64,000 bases of DNA from JAUVKT01 sp036350795 (GCA_036350795.1 JAZBNV010000030.1:1-64000); one strand, 5' to 3'; shown: positions 27,195-37,124, counted from the stretch's first letter. The notes: generated from the sequence alone by a model not told the origin. Translations and numbers: made by a program.

Positions 27195-27202
27195 CAAAGA
27201 TA
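27195..27202 (-). promoter_or_regulatory. -7 element for the GT5/DUF4270 operon
   Basis: Reads TATCTTTG on the minus strand, an exact match, 35 nt upstream of the ATG at 27159. The -33 box is not obvious. Confidence 0.5.
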
Positions 27203-27280
27203 GAAAAAATTTCTGATTTACTTAAATATATAGTAGTTAGAGATTTAGTTGTATAGCTCCAGCCCTTCCTGGAATTAACA

Positions 27281-27310
27281 TTGTTTTCATCTTTTTTGCA
27301 TCTATCTTTA
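27281..27310 (+). promoter_or_regulatory. Promoter of panC
   Basis: TTG at 27281-27283, exactly 19 nt, then TATCTTTA at 27303-27310 (one mismatch in the last base). The ATG is 23 nt downstream. Confidence 0.5.
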
Positions 27311-27333
27311 TACCCGAAACTCAGCCTTAATAG

Positions 27334-28203
27334 ATGAAACTGGCACAAAGCAAACTGGCTCTCCGTGAGCTGCTGGATATGGGCACTGCAGGCACAATTG
27401 GATTTGTTCCAACAATGGGTGCACTGCACCAGGGGCATCTCTCGCTGGTTGAAAAATCCATATCAGAGTGTGACAGAACCGTAATAAGCATTTTTGTGAA
27501 CCCTACACAGTTCAACGACCGGCGCGACCTTGAGAGATACCCCAGGAATCTTGAACAGGACCTCAGTCTGCTCGAGCCCTTGCTTGACCCCGATGATATA
27601 GTCTTTACACCTGAATACAGCGATTTATACAGGGATGAAAAAAGCTTTGAGCTCGATCTTGAAGGTCTGGATAAAGTAATGGAAGGCAAATACCGCAGCG
27701 GACACTTTGAGGGTGTAGTAAGGGTAGTAAAACTGCTGTTTGAAGCAGTAAGGCCGGGGAAGGCCTACTTTGGTCAGAAAGATTTCCAGCAGCTCACCAT
27801 AATAAGAACCATGGTCCGCAAGCTGGGTATGGCAATAGATATTGTTTCCTGTCCTGTACTGAGAGAGCCAAATGGCCTGGCCATGAGTTCAAGGAATGAA
27901 AGACTGGCGCCCGATCAGCGCTCTGCTGCATCTGTAATATACCGTACGCTTAAGGAAAACAGCAGGCTCCATTCCCCGTCACAACTTTCGATGGCGGAAA
28001 AAATCATCTCCGATACAATAAATTCTACCCCTGGATTTACGGTGGAATACTTTGATGTTGTTGATAATGTGAACCTTAGGAAGGTAAGCCCGGGATCTCT
28101 GCTGTCGCCCGACAGGCAATATTTCGGGTGTATAGCTGTTTATGCCGGTGAAATCAGGTTGATCGATAATGTTGAGTTTTCTTTTCAGTTATTAAAAGGT
28201 TGA
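27334..28203 (+). CDS. panC: Pantoate--beta-alanine ligase
   Basis: A 289-residue cytosolic ligase making pantothenate from pantoate and beta-alanine with ATP, on the way to coenzyme A. The HIGH-like motif lies in PTMGALHQGHLSL, with FVNPTQF, GQKDFQQL and the KMSKS-like MSSRNERL. It is followed after 34 bp by panD, which supplies its beta-alanine substrate. Confidence 0.96.
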   Translation: MKLAQSKLALRELLDMGTAGTIGFVPTMGALHQGHLSLVEKSISECDRTVISIFVNPTQFNDRRDLERYPRNLEQDLSLLEPLLDPDDIVFTPEYSDLYRDEKSFELDLEGLDKVMEGKYRSGHFEGVVRVVKLLFEAVRPGKAYFGQKDFQQLTIIRTMVRKLGMAIDIVSCPVLREPNGLAMSSRNERLAPDQRSAASVIYRTLKENSRLHSPSQLSMAEKIISDTINSTPGFTVEYFDVVDNVNLRKVSPGSLLSPDRQYFGCIAVYAGEIRLIDNVEFSFQLLKG

Positions 28204-28204
28204 T

Positions 28205-28212
28205 TAACTTTG
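28205..28212 (+). promoter_or_regulatory. -7 element for panD
   Basis: TAACTTTG, an exact match to TAnnTTTG, lies just after the panC stop and 25 nt before the panD ATG, so panD may have its own start of transcription. No -33 TTG is seen at the right distance. Confidence 0.45.
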
Positions 28213-28237
28213 CACTATAAATAATTGCGGGGGTGTT

Positions 28238-28588
28238 ATGTGGATTGAAGTAGTAAAATCAAAAATTCACAAGGTTTCGGTTACCGAAGCTAATCTTCAG
28301 TACGTAGGAAGTATTACCATCGACGAAGACCTGATGGATGCATCAAACATACTTGAGAACGAGAAGGTACAGATTGTTAATATTAACAACGGGGAAAGAC
28401 TGGAAACCTATGTAATAAAAGGTGAAAGGGGATCCGGCAAGATATGTCTTAACGGACCTGCTGCCAGGAAAGCAGCTGTAGGCGATGTAATTATTATTAT
28501 TTCATATGCAATGATCGATTTTGAAGAAGCAAAATCTTTCAAACCCAGCCTTGTATTTCCTGATACAGCAACAAACAAACTGATCTGA
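28238..28588 (+). CDS. panD: Aspartate 1-decarboxylase
   Basis: A 116-residue pyruvoyl-dependent enzyme that decarboxylates aspartate to beta-alanine. The self-cleavage site Gly24-Ser25 (YVGSITID) is intact, so it can form the pyruvoyl group. GERGSGKICLNGPAARK is the usual core. It partners panC upstream; the flippase-like gene starts 2 nt after its stop. Confidence 0.96.
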   Translation: MWIEVVKSKIHKVSVTEANLQYVGSITIDEDLMDASNILENEKVQIVNINNGERLETYVIKGERGSGKICLNGPAARKAAVGDVIIIISYAMIDFEEAKSFKPSLVFPDTATNKLI

Positions 28589-28590
28589 TC

Positions 28591-29637
28591 TTGAAAGAAA
28601 AGATAAAAGAGGGTCTTAAGATCCTGGTCTTTTTATTCCTTAGTATAGTATTGCTTTACCTTGCTTTCAGAAAAGTTGACCTGGGTGAGGTATGGCAGCA
28701 GATCAAAGAAGCAGAATACTCCTGGATCCTTATCTCTTTTGCCTTTTCAATACTTGCCTTTTTCAGCAGGGCCAGGAGGTGGATTCTTATAATTATTCCA
28801 CTCGGCCATAAACCACGCTTATGGTCTACTTATCACGCCCTCTTAACAGGTTACCTGGTAAATTTCGGATTCCCGAGGCTGGGTGAAATAACCCGCTGTG
28901 TGGCCCTTGGCAGGAAAGAAAAAATAGCCGTCGATAAACTTGTGGGTACAGTAATAGCCGAAAGGGCTTTCGACTTCCTGAGTTTACTGATTATCCTGCT
29001 TTTTATGCTTATCCTGAGGAACGACCTGATGGCTTCCTTCCTGAGAAACGATGTAATTTTACCGCTTGGCGACAAGATTGCCGGCATCTTTGGTTCTGCA
29101 GGGATGTTTTTTCTTATTTCAGCTTTGGTAATCCTTGCAGTTATATTCCTGCTGTTCCGTTTCAGGTCAAAATTAGCCGGCTTCGCATTTTTCAGAAAGA
29201 TATCAGTTCTATTTAAAGGTATATTTAACGGGCTCAGGGCCTTTGCCAGGATAGAACATAAGCTCGAATTTATACTTCATACCATTATTATATGGACAAG
29301 CTATACCCTGATGACCTGGGTTATAGTATTTATGATCCCGGCCACCTCCGGTCTCGGCCTGGTAGATGGTATCTTTCTTCTTGTAACCGGCAGCCTTGCA
29401 ATGGCTGCGCCCGTTCAGGGCGGAATAGGAGCTTTTCACTGGATGGTATCAAGAGGGCTCTTTGTTGTATATAATATTCCCCTCGCCGATGGACTGGTTT
29501 ATGCAACCCTGTCCCACGAATCGCAATTAATTCTTATTGCAGTTCTGGGTACATTTTCTATCTTTAAAATCTTTGGCGGGAAGAAAGTAAAACTAAGAGA
29601 CGCCTATCAACCCGAAGCTGAAAATGGCCAAAACTAA
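28591..29637 (+). CDS. Flippase-like (LPG synthase TM-domain) membrane protein
   Basis: A 348-residue inner-membrane protein of the UPF0104/AglD-like family, related to the membrane part of lysylphosphatidylglycerol synthase, with about eight hydrophobic segments. Family hallmarks include RARRW after the second helix, NFGFPRLGEITRC and AAPVQGGIGAFHW. Such proteins are suspected flippases or lipid-modifying helpers; the substrate is unknown. The start is a TTG at 28591, 2 nt after panD; its end overlaps radA by 14 nt. Confidence 0.8.
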   Translation: MKEKIKEGLKILVFLFLSIVLLYLAFRKVDLGEVWQQIKEAEYSWILISFAFSILAFFSRARRWILIIIPLGHKPRLWSTYHALLTGYLVNFGFPRLGEITRCVALGRKEKIAVDKLVGTVIAERAFDFLSLLIILLFMLILRNDLMASFLRNDVILPLGDKIAGIFGSAGMFFLISALVILAVIFLLFRFRSKLAGFAFFRKISVLFKGIFNGLRAFARIEHKLEFILHTIIIWTSYTLMTWVIVFMIPATSGLGLVDGIFLLVTGSLAMAAPVQGGIGAFHWMVSRGLFVVYNIPLADGLVYATLSHESQLILIAVLGTFSIFKIFGGKKVKLRDAYQPEAENGQN

Positions 29638-30979
29638 AACAGTTTATGTTTGCCGCAACTGCGGTGTCGATTCACCAAAATGGATAGGCAGGTGCCCTTC
29701 GTGCGGAGAATGGAATACATATATTGAAGAGCTCTCTGTCAAAAAAACGGCAGGATCGCATTCGTTCAGGGAGAGTGCATCAAGGCCCGAAGCGATTAAT
29801 GAAATCACCTCATCGCAAAGCAAAAGAATCAGCACCGGGCACTCAGAGATAGACAGGATACTGGGTGGCGGACTGGTACCGGGCTCACTCCTGCTTTTTG
29901 GTGGCGAACCGGGCATAGGAAAATCGACCCTGGCCCTGCAGCTGGCCATGAAAATGAGCGGGAAGAAGATACTGTATGTTTCGGGAGAGGAGAGCGGCGA
30001 ACAGATCAAGCTAAGGTCTGAAAGGCTGACAGACTCCAATGACCAGTGTTATATTTACAGCGAAACATCACTTGAAGACATTATTAGCCGGACAGAGGAG
30101 CTGAAACCCAACCTGCTTGTTATTGATAGTATCCAAACCATCAGCACATCAACTATTGAGTCGTCGGCAGGATCAATAAGCCAGGTGAGGGAATCTGCTG
30201 CCCTCCTTTTAAAATATGCAAAGCAAACCGGCACACCTGTACTCCTGATAGGCCATATTACAAAGGACGGTACTATTGCCGGACCAAAAATACTGGAGCA
30301 CATTGTTGATGTTGTTCTCCAGTTTGAGGGCGACAACAATTATATTTACCGCATACTAAGGGCTGCCAAAAACCGCTTTGGATCAACCAGCGAAATAGGG
30401 ATCTTCGAAATGTTATCATCAGGCTTAAGGGAGGTGCCCAACCCCAGCGAGATGTTTATTAACCAGCACTCTGAAGAATTAAGCGGCATTGCCATTGCCT
30501 CCACAATAGATGGCATAAGGCCCTTTATGATCGAAACACAGTCGCTTGTGAGCAGTGCGGTATACGGTACACCCCAGCGGAGCTCAACCGGCTTCGACAT
30601 ACGAAGACTTAATATGCTGCTTGCAGTACTGGAGAAAAGGGCCGGTTTTAAGCTCGGTATCAAGGATGTGTTTCTGAATATAGCCGGAGGACTCAAGGTA
30701 AGCGACCCGGCCATCGACCTGTCTGTGATAAGTGCCGTTTTATCGTCTAACCTCGACATTCCTATCAGCAGGAAGACATGCTTTGCGGGCGAAACTGGCC
30801 TGAGTGGTGAAATAAGACCGGTAAGTCATATAGACCAGCGCGTAAAGGAAGCCGCCCGGCTTGGGTTTGAGAAGATATTTATTTCCAGCTACAACAGGAA
30901 GTCAGATATAGGCAGGGTACAGATCGAAATTGTGGAAGCAGGTAAGGTAGAACACCTGGTTCGCAAGCTCTTCGCTTAA
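29624..30979 (+). CDS. radA: DNA repair protein RadA
   Basis: A 451-residue RecA-like ATPase that aids branch migration in recombination. It has an N-terminal zinc finger (CRNCGV...CPSCGEW), Walker A GGEPGIGKST, the RadA-specific KNRFG motif and a C-terminal Lon-protease-like domain, all in order. It overlaps the flippase-like gene by 14 nt at its start and pbp1A by 4 nt at its end (convergent). Confidence 0.95.
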   Translation: MAKTKTVYVCRNCGVDSPKWIGRCPSCGEWNTYIEELSVKKTAGSHSFRESASRPEAINEITSSQSKRISTGHSEIDRILGGGLVPGSLLLFGGEPGIGKSTLALQLAMKMSGKKILYVSGEESGEQIKLRSERLTDSNDQCYIYSETSLEDIISRTEELKPNLLVIDSIQTISTSTIESSAGSISQVRESAALLLKYAKQTGTPVLLIGHITKDGTIAGPKILEHIVDVVLQFEGDNNYIYRILRAAKNRFGSTSEIGIFEMLSSGLREVPNPSEMFINQHSEELSGIAIASTIDGIRPFMIETQSLVSSAVYGTPQRSSTGFDIRRLNMLLAVLEKRAGFKLGIKDVFLNIAGGLKVSDPAIDLSVISAVLSSNLDIPISRKTCFAGETGLSGEIRPVSHIDQRVKEAARLGFEKIFISSYNRKSDIGRVQIEIVEAGKVEHLVRKLFA

Positions 30980-33342
30980 AATTCTTCAATCCCGAACCTG
31001 TTCTGAACAGGCTTTTCTTCTTTCAGCTTATCACAGTCGAGCTCCATATTGAATCCCGGTGGTTTTTCAAACACATCGGCTTCCATAATGCCAAGCTCAG
31101 GATCTGCGTAAATCTTCTGCAGGAACAAGCCAAAAACAGGAAGTGCCATATTTGATCCCTGTCCCAGTGTTATATTCTCGAAGTGTATTCCCTGGTCTTC
31201 CCAGCCGCTCCAAACGCCCCCAACCAGGTTGGGAGTAATACCCATAAACCATCCGTTTGAATGATTCTGGGTTGTTCCTGTTTTACCTCCAATCTCGCTG
31301 TGTAATTCATAAACTGTTCTTAGCCTTACTCCTGTTCCGCCATTTACAACTCCCTGCAGGAGGTTCAGCATAAGGTAGGCATGTTCTTCTGTCATAATCT
31401 CTTCAACGCGGGGTGTAAACCTTGCCAGGATATTGCCATTCTTATCTTCAATATGTGTTACCGGAATAGGCTCGGTATATACTCCCCCGTTGGCAAAGGT
31501 TCCGAAGGCACCTACCATTTCCCTCAGCTTAATAATGCCAGTACCGAGGAATATTGAAGGTACTGCCTCAACGTAGTCATTCCTTGTATTAATCCCCATC
31601 CGGCTCATAATATCTACAACAGCCTGCGGCGTAAACTGCTTCATCAGCCAGGCAGAAATATAGTTCTCCGATTTTGCCAGGCCCCATTTCAGGGTTACCA
31701 TTTTACCATGGTATTCTCTTGGCCCTGAGCTTCTTGGCGACCATGGAACAGTATCGCCGGGAATATCAAATGTACGGGGTATGTTGGCCACCTCGTAACA
31801 TGGAGAATAGCCATCCTGCATCGCCAGCGTGTAAAGGAAAGGTTTAATGGTTGATCCAACCTGCTTCCTCTGCTGGCTTACTGCATCATATTTAAAGTAC
31901 CTGTAATCGGGTCCTCCCACATAAGCCTTAATATAACCTGTATGCGGATCCATTGCCATTATTGCCGACCTCACTATATGCTTGTAATAATATACAGAAT
32001 CATAAGGTGTAAGTACTGTGTCCACATCCCCCTTCCAGGTAAAGAGGCTCATAGGTACCTTTGTATTGAATGCAAGGTTTATCGAGTCTTCATCAATTCC
32101 GGCCCTCCTCATCGCCTGGTACCTGTCGGTCCTGCGGATTGAGCTCTGCATTATACCTTTAATATCCTCTGCCGAAAGATCGTTGCTGTAAGGAGGTCTC
32201 CTGAAACTTTTCGACTGGTAATCAAAATCAGGCTGCAGACCATTCGAAAGGTGCTCAAAAATTGCTTCTTCTGCATATTTTTGCATCCTCGAGTCGAGAG
32301 TGGTATAAATTTTTAAGCCATCCTCGTAGAGATTATAATTTGATCCGTCAGGCTTTTTATTCTTTCTGCACCATCCAAACAGGGGATTATTCTCCCATTC
32401 TGCAAGATCGTCCTCGTAATCCTGGTCAAAAATATACATCGACCTCTCGGGTTCATATTCAATCATTGTCTTCTGCAGATAGGCCCTGAAATAAGTAGCC
32501 ATACCCTTGTCATGAGCCTGCTCCTTAAAATCCAGATCGAAAGGCAGTAGTGATAGCGAATCTGCCACATTCCTGTCAAGGTATCCGTATTTAACCATCT
32601 GCGAGAGAACAAGGTTTCTTCTCTCGAACATTCTTTCAGGATTTCTCCTGGGATTAAATACCGCCGAATTCTTAAGCATCCCCACAAACATGGCAGATTG
32701 CTCAATGTTCAGAGAATCAGGTGTAGTATTAAAATATACCTGGGCAGCTGATTTAATCCCGACAGCATTATAAAGGAAATCATATACATTAAGGTACATA
32801 ATCATAATTTCCTCCTTGGTATAGTTGCGCTCAAGCCTTACCGCGGTTGCCCACTCCTTGAATTTGGCTATAAACAGGTTAAATATTCCACGCTTCCCGG
32901 TTTCGCCCATCATACGCGCACGTGTATTGTAGAGGTTCTTGGCAAGCTGCTGCGAAATAGTTGAGCCGCCTCCGGTATTCCTTCCCATCAATATTGATTT
33001 TACCACTACCCTGGCCAGTCCCCTGAAATCTATTCCCGAGTGCCGGTAAAACCTGATATCTTCGGTAGCTATCAGGGCATCAACCATATGAGGAGATAAT
33101 TCTTCAAAGTCGGTCCAGCTCCTGTTTTGCAGGTAAAACTTACCCAGCAATACTCCATCGGCCGAATATACTTCTGCAGCAAGGTTATTATCGGGGTTTT
33201 CGAGCTGTTCAAAAGTAGGCATCGGACCGAAAACCTCGTTTGAGATAAGGATAAAGAGGGTTACTATCAACACAAAGGGAGCTGCGAAAAGAACCCAGAA
33301 CCACCTTACATATTTGCGATATTTGTTATTGCTCGTTGACAT
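30976..33342 (-). CDS. Penicillin-binding protein 1A
   Basis: A 788-residue bifunctional class A PBP in the inner membrane that polymerises glycan strands and cross-links peptides. One N-terminal helix (about 14-34) is followed by the GT51 domain with catalytic Glu94 in ATEDIRFYRHSG and GGGSTISQQLAKN, then the transpeptidase with STIK, SEN (AKSENYISAW) and KTGTTQ. All active-site motifs are complete. It converges with radA (4-nt overlap) and is divergent from topA, each with its own promoter. Confidence 0.95.
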   Translation of the reverse strand: MSTSNNKYRKYVRWFWVLFAAPFVLIVTLFILISNEVFGPMPTFEQLENPDNNLAAEVYSADGVLLGKFYLQNRSWTDFEELSPHMVDALIATEDIRFYRHSGIDFRGLARVVVKSILMGRNTGGGSTISQQLAKNLYNTRARMMGETGKRGIFNLFIAKFKEWATAVRLERNYTKEEIMIMYLNVYDFLYNAVGIKSAAQVYFNTTPDSLNIEQSAMFVGMLKNSAVFNPRRNPERMFERRNLVLSQMVKYGYLDRNVADSLSLLPFDLDFKEQAHDKGMATYFRAYLQKTMIEYEPERSMYIFDQDYEDDLAEWENNPLFGWCRKNKKPDGSNYNLYEDGLKIYTTLDSRMQKYAEEAIFEHLSNGLQPDFDYQSKSFRRPPYSNDLSAEDIKGIMQSSIRRTDRYQAMRRAGIDEDSINLAFNTKVPMSLFTWKGDVDTVLTPYDSVYYYKHIVRSAIMAMDPHTGYIKAYVGGPDYRYFKYDAVSQQRKQVGSTIKPFLYTLAMQDGYSPCYEVANIPRTFDIPGDTVPWSPRSSGPREYHGKMVTLKWGLAKSENYISAWLMKQFTPQAVVDIMSRMGINTRNDYVEAVPSIFLGTGIIKLREMVGAFGTFANGGVYTEPIPVTHIEDKNGNILARFTPRVEEIMTEEHAYLMLNLLQGVVNGGTGVRLRTVYELHSEIGGKTGTTQNHSNGWFMGITPNLVGGVWSGWEDQGIHFENITLGQGSNMALPVFGLFLQKIYADPELGIMEADVFEKPPGFNMELDCDKLKEEKPVQNRFGIEEF

Positions 33343-33361
33343 ATTAAACGGAAGTTTGCAT

Positions 33362-33369
33362 CAAAAGTA
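33362..33369 (-). promoter_or_regulatory. -7 element for pbp1A
   Basis: Reads TACTTTTG on the minus strand, an exact match, 19 nt before the ATG at 33342. Confidence 0.5.
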
Positions 33370-33402
33370 CTAAATAAAATTTAAAGAATTATTTGTCAGA
33401 AA

Positions 33403-33434
33403 TTTGAACTTGGATTCATAAATGCTTTACTTTG
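33403..33434 (+). promoter_or_regulatory. Candidate promoter of topA
   Basis: TTTG at 33403-33406, 20 nt, then TTACTTTG at 33427-33434 (one mismatch to TAnnTTTG). It overlaps an in-frame TTG at 33432, making that unlikely as the start. Confidence 0.4.
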
Positions 33435-33467
33435 TGCCGCATTTTGCGAACACAATTTAAGATGGAT

Positions 33468-35765
33468 ATGAGTGGAAACCTGGTTATTGTTGAGTCGCCT
33501 GCAAAAGCTAAAACAATAGAAAAGATTCTTGGTAAAGACTTCAGGGTTGTAAGCAGCTTTGGACATATACGTGACCTTAGTAAGAAAAATATTGGTATCA
33601 ATATTGAGAACGGGTTTAAGCCTGAGTATATTATTCCGCCTGATAAAAAGAAGATTGTCGCCGAACTGAAAAAGCATGTTAAAGACAGCAGGCTTGTGTG
33701 GCTGGCATCTGACGAAGACCGCGAGGGAGAGGCCATTGCCTGGCACCTTATGGAGGTTCTCAGGCTTACAGAAGAAAACACACGCAGAATAGTATTTCAC
33801 GAGATTACAAAGGAGGCAATCGAAAAAGCCGTAAAGAACCCGCGCAACGTTAACCATGACGTGGTTAATGCCCAGCAGGCCAGAAGGGTACTTGACCGGC
33901 TGGTGGGTTTCGAAATTTCTCCCATCCTCTGGCGTAAGGTACAGCCGGCACTGTCAGCAGGCAGGGTACAGTCTGTAGCCTTAAGGCTCCTGGTTGAAAG
34001 GGAAAGGGAGATTATCTCTTTTAACCCTGAATCTTCTTTCAGGGTAATGGGTGAATTCCGCTTTACAGCAATTGGGGGCGACGAAGGCCTACTGAATGCC
34101 GAAACAAACAAAAAGTTCCCGGTACAGGGTGATGCTGGCGAATTTCTCAGGATCTGTGCAGATGCACAGTTTACCGTAAAAGATGTTAGCGTAAAGCCCG
34201 CCACCAAATCTCCTTCACCACCTTTTACAACATCCACCCTTCAGCAGGAAGCATACCGGAAGCTGGGTTTCTCGGTGGCACAAACCATGTCAGTGGCCCA
34301 GAAACTCTACGAAGCAGGAAAGATTACCTACATGAGAACCGATTCAACCAATCTTTCGCAGATGGCTATTAACACGGCTGCGTCAGTTATAAAATCTGAA
34401 TTCGGTGAAGAATACTCGAAGGCGCGCCAGTTTAAAACAAAATCAAAAGGTGCCCAGGAAGCTCACGAGGCTATCCGGCCAACATATATGGATAGCAGGG
34501 ACGTTCCGGGAAGCAAGCAGGAAAAAAGGCTCTACGAGCTAATCTGGAAACGGACTCTCGCATCACAGATGAGTGATGCCAGGGTTGAAAAAACAACAAT
34601 ATCGATTGCCCTTTCAAATTCAGAAACAGGTTTCTTTGCGCAGGGCGAAGTAATAAAATTTGACGGTTTCCTCAAGGTATACAGGGAATCAACAGATAAT
34701 GGTAACGGTGAAAGCACTTCGGTAATCCCGCCGCTTACCCCGGGCATGAATCTCCACTATAACGAAATTACAGCTATTGAGAGATTTACAGCACCCCCGC
34801 CAAGGTTTACCGAAGCAAGCCTTGTAAAAAGGATGGAAGAACTGGGAATTGGCCGCCCCTCAACCTATGCCCCGGTTATTTCAACCATTCAGAACAGGGG
34901 CTACGTGGCAAGGGAAGACCGCCCCGGTACAAAGAGAAACCTGAGAATGATAAAGCTTGTTGCGGGAGTAATAAAAGAAGCTGTTAAAACAGAAAATGCA
35001 GGCTCAGAGAAGGCAAAATTATTTCCGCAGGACATAGGCATGATTGTAAATGATTTCCTTGTTGAGAACTTTAATGATATTTTCGACTTCCATTTTACTG
35101 CCAATGTAGAGCTGCAGTTCGACCGCATCTCCGAGGGAAAAATATCCTGGACAGATATGCTCGATAAGTTTTATAAACCATTCCATGCAAAGGTCGAAAA
35201 AACCCTGGAGGAGAGCAGTCGTAAAACAGGTGTGCGCGAACTGGGCAATGATCCTGTAAGCGGTTTTCCCGTAAGCGTCAGAATGGGAAGATTCGGGCCG
35301 GTTGCCCAGATAGGATCTTCAGCAGACGATGAAAAACCCCGCTATGCGAGCCTCAGAAAAGGCCAGTTAATTGAAACAATAAGCCTTGAAGAAGTTCTCG
35401 AACTTTTTAAGCTTCCGAGAGAAATAGGTGATTTTGAAGGAAAACCTCTTGTGGTTGGCCTCGGAAAGTTTGGGCCCTACGTTAAGCATGATAATAAATT
35501 CTATTCCTTGCAGAAAGGTGTTGATGATCCGCTTGAAATAAGCACTGAAAGAGCCATTGAACTTATCAGTGAAAAAAGAGAAGGAGATAAAAACAGGACA
35601 ATCAGTACTTTTGGAGAAATTTCTGTACTTAATGGCCGCTACGGGCCATATATAGCGTATAAGAAGAAAAATTATAAAATTCCTCGAAATACGGATCCTG
35701 CCACACTTACGGAGGAGGATTGTTTGCAGCTGATTGAAAAGGGTTCGAGATCGAAAAAAAAGTAG
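33468..35765 (+). CDS. topA: DNA topoisomerase I
   Basis: A 765-residue type IA topoisomerase that relaxes negative supercoils. The TOPRIM domain begins with LVIVESPAKAKTIEK and has DEDREGEAI; the catalytic tyrosine lies in ITYMRTDSTNLS. The C-terminus carries topo C-terminal repeats (FGPYVKHDNKFY, YGPYIAYKKKNYK) rather than CxxC zinc fingers. The ATG at 33468 was chosen because it gives the compact family start; 33462 is also possible. The next gene starts 10 nt after its stop. Confidence 0.94.
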   Translation: MSGNLVIVESPAKAKTIEKILGKDFRVVSSFGHIRDLSKKNIGINIENGFKPEYIIPPDKKKIVAELKKHVKDSRLVWLASDEDREGEAIAWHLMEVLRLTEENTRRIVFHEITKEAIEKAVKNPRNVNHDVVNAQQARRVLDRLVGFEISPILWRKVQPALSAGRVQSVALRLLVEREREIISFNPESSFRVMGEFRFTAIGGDEGLLNAETNKKFPVQGDAGEFLRICADAQFTVKDVSVKPATKSPSPPFTTSTLQQEAYRKLGFSVAQTMSVAQKLYEAGKITYMRTDSTNLSQMAINTAASVIKSEFGEEYSKARQFKTKSKGAQEAHEAIRPTYMDSRDVPGSKQEKRLYELIWKRTLASQMSDARVEKTTISIALSNSETGFFAQGEVIKFDGFLKVYRESTDNGNGESTSVIPPLTPGMNLHYNEITAIERFTAPPPRFTEASLVKRMEELGIGRPSTYAPVISTIQNRGYVAREDRPGTKRNLRMIKLVAGVIKEAVKTENAGSEKAKLFPQDIGMIVNDFLVENFNDIFDFHFTANVELQFDRISEGKISWTDMLDKFYKPFHAKVEKTLEESSRKTGVRELGNDPVSGFPVSVRMGRFGPVAQIGSSADDEKPRYASLRKGQLIETISLEEVLELFKLPREIGDFEGKPLVVGLGKFGPYVKHDNKFYSLQKGVDDPLEISTERAIELISEKREGDKNRTISTFGEISVLNGRYGPYIAYKKKNYKIPRNTDPATLTEEDCLQLIEKGSRSKKK

Positions 35766-35775
35766 CAGATCTAAA

Positions 35776-36939
35776 ATGATTAACCTTACAGATTACCTGG
35801 ACCCCGTTAGTATTGAGAAACCTCTCTGGAGTCATATTGCCGAGCCCTCAACACTCGCACACAACCTTAGCATAAGCACTGCCAGTAAACCTCTAAATAA
35901 TATTTCAGGCTTCAAACTGGCAATAATTGGTGTTCCCGACGATCGCAGATCGCCCAATAAAGGATCAAGCCAGGGACCCGATAAAATAAGAGAATCGCTT
36001 TATACCCTGGCCCGCCTGCCCGGGAAAAACAAAATAGCAGATCTTGGAAACCTCAAGCAGGGACCCCGCTTCGAAGACTCACTTGCAGCTCTTTATGATG
36101 TGGTAAACCACCTGCTTAAAGAAGAATGCCAGGTGCTTATCCTCGGCGGATCAAGCGCTGTAATGAGTGCCCTGGATAAAGTTCTTTCCGAGAACCTCGA
36201 ATCCTATAACTGGTCAAACGCCGACTCCAGGATTGATTTTGTGGCCGAGAAAGACGAACCTGATTCTTTTAACTACCTGAGTGAAATACTATACAACAGT
36301 AAATCAGGGCTCAGAAGGTACACAGGCATTGGTTACCAGACCTATATAAATGATCAACAGGCAATTAACAGGCTCAGAAAATTAAACCACGATCTTGTAA
36401 GAATTGGAGAAGCAAGGTCCGAAATAAGCGAAACAGAGCCTGTTTTCAGGGATTCGGAACTTATTACCTTCGATATTTCCTCTGTCAGGCAATCTGATGC
36501 TCCCGGAACATTTGCACCATCTCCAAACGGCTTCTATACAGAAGAGATATGCCTGCTGGCCAGGTATGCCGGTCTTAGCGACAGGCTTAAAATATTCGGT
36601 ATTTTTGAGGTCAACCCAATTCTTGACAGCCGCAACCAGACTTCGGCACTTGCTGCACAGCTGCTGTGGTTTATGCTTGAAGGGGTAGTCCAGAGAACGC
36701 CCGAGGCGGGGCTGATCGGCAACGACAGGAATGGACGCTTTGTACAGTATCATGTTAGTATTGACGACCTTGAGGAAGAACTCCTCTTTGTAAAAAGCAC
36801 TGTTACCGGAAGGTGGTGGATGGAAATAAAAGCAACTAAAGGTAAACCATGGTATTTAGCCTGTTCTCATAAAGATTATCTTAAAGCCAATGAAGGAGAA
36901 ATTCCGGGCAGATGGCTGAGAGCAGTATCAGGAAAATAA
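35776..36939 (+). CDS. Ureohydrolase-fold protein without metal site
   Basis: A 387-residue protein with the overall pattern of the arginase/formimidoylglutamase family but with its metal ligands replaced. The GGxHx loop reads GGSSAVMSA (124-132), the DxHxD motif reads DFVAEKD (154-160) and the DxDxxDP motif reads FDISSVRQSD (232-241). FEVNPILD (277-284) is retained. A working dimanganese centre is therefore unlikely. From memory, flavobacterial relatives at the same place next to topA and T9SS genes show similar changes, which suggests a conserved non-enzymatic role. The start is the ATG at 35776, 10 nt after topA. Confidence 0.72.
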   Translation: MINLTDYLDPVSIEKPLWSHIAEPSTLAHNLSISTASKPLNNISGFKLAIIGVPDDRRSPNKGSSQGPDKIRESLYTLARLPGKNKIADLGNLKQGPRFEDSLAALYDVVNHLLKEECQVLILGGSSAVMSALDKVLSENLESYNWSNADSRIDFVAEKDEPDSFNYLSEILYNSKSGLRRYTGIGYQTYINDQQAINRLRKLNHDLVRIGEARSEISETEPVFRDSELITFDISSVRQSDAPGTFAPSPNGFYTEEICLLARYAGLSDRLKIFGIFEVNPILDSRNQTSALAAQLLWFMLEGVVQRTPEAGLIGNDRNGRFVQYHVSIDDLEEELLFVKSTVTGRWWMEIKATKGKPWYLACSHKDYLKANEGEIPGRWLRAVSGK

Positions 36940-37124
36940 AAAAAAAGCTTTGCAATTTTTGTAACAATAAGTACTCTCATCCGTATATTTCAGTCGTCAG
37001 TCAAAAGTATTAGGTATTATGGCCTAATTTTTGAGTATTTTTTGGGTCGAAGTATAATTTTTATTTTCTTTAGAAGTTATATTAGTCCCAACCAGGCTAT
37101 TTGTTGGAAACAGGAATTAAATAA

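Noticed and set aside
33396..33857. 153-residue open frame on the minus strand opposite the start of topA
   Set aside because: It lies wholly over the topA 5' end and promoter, has no recognisable domain and no plausible start context; an antisense shadow.
37009..37028. ATTAGG/CCTAAT inverted repeat followed by T residues before porP as a terminator
   Set aside because: The stem is only 6 bp, AT-rich and has an 8-nt loop; too weak to call.
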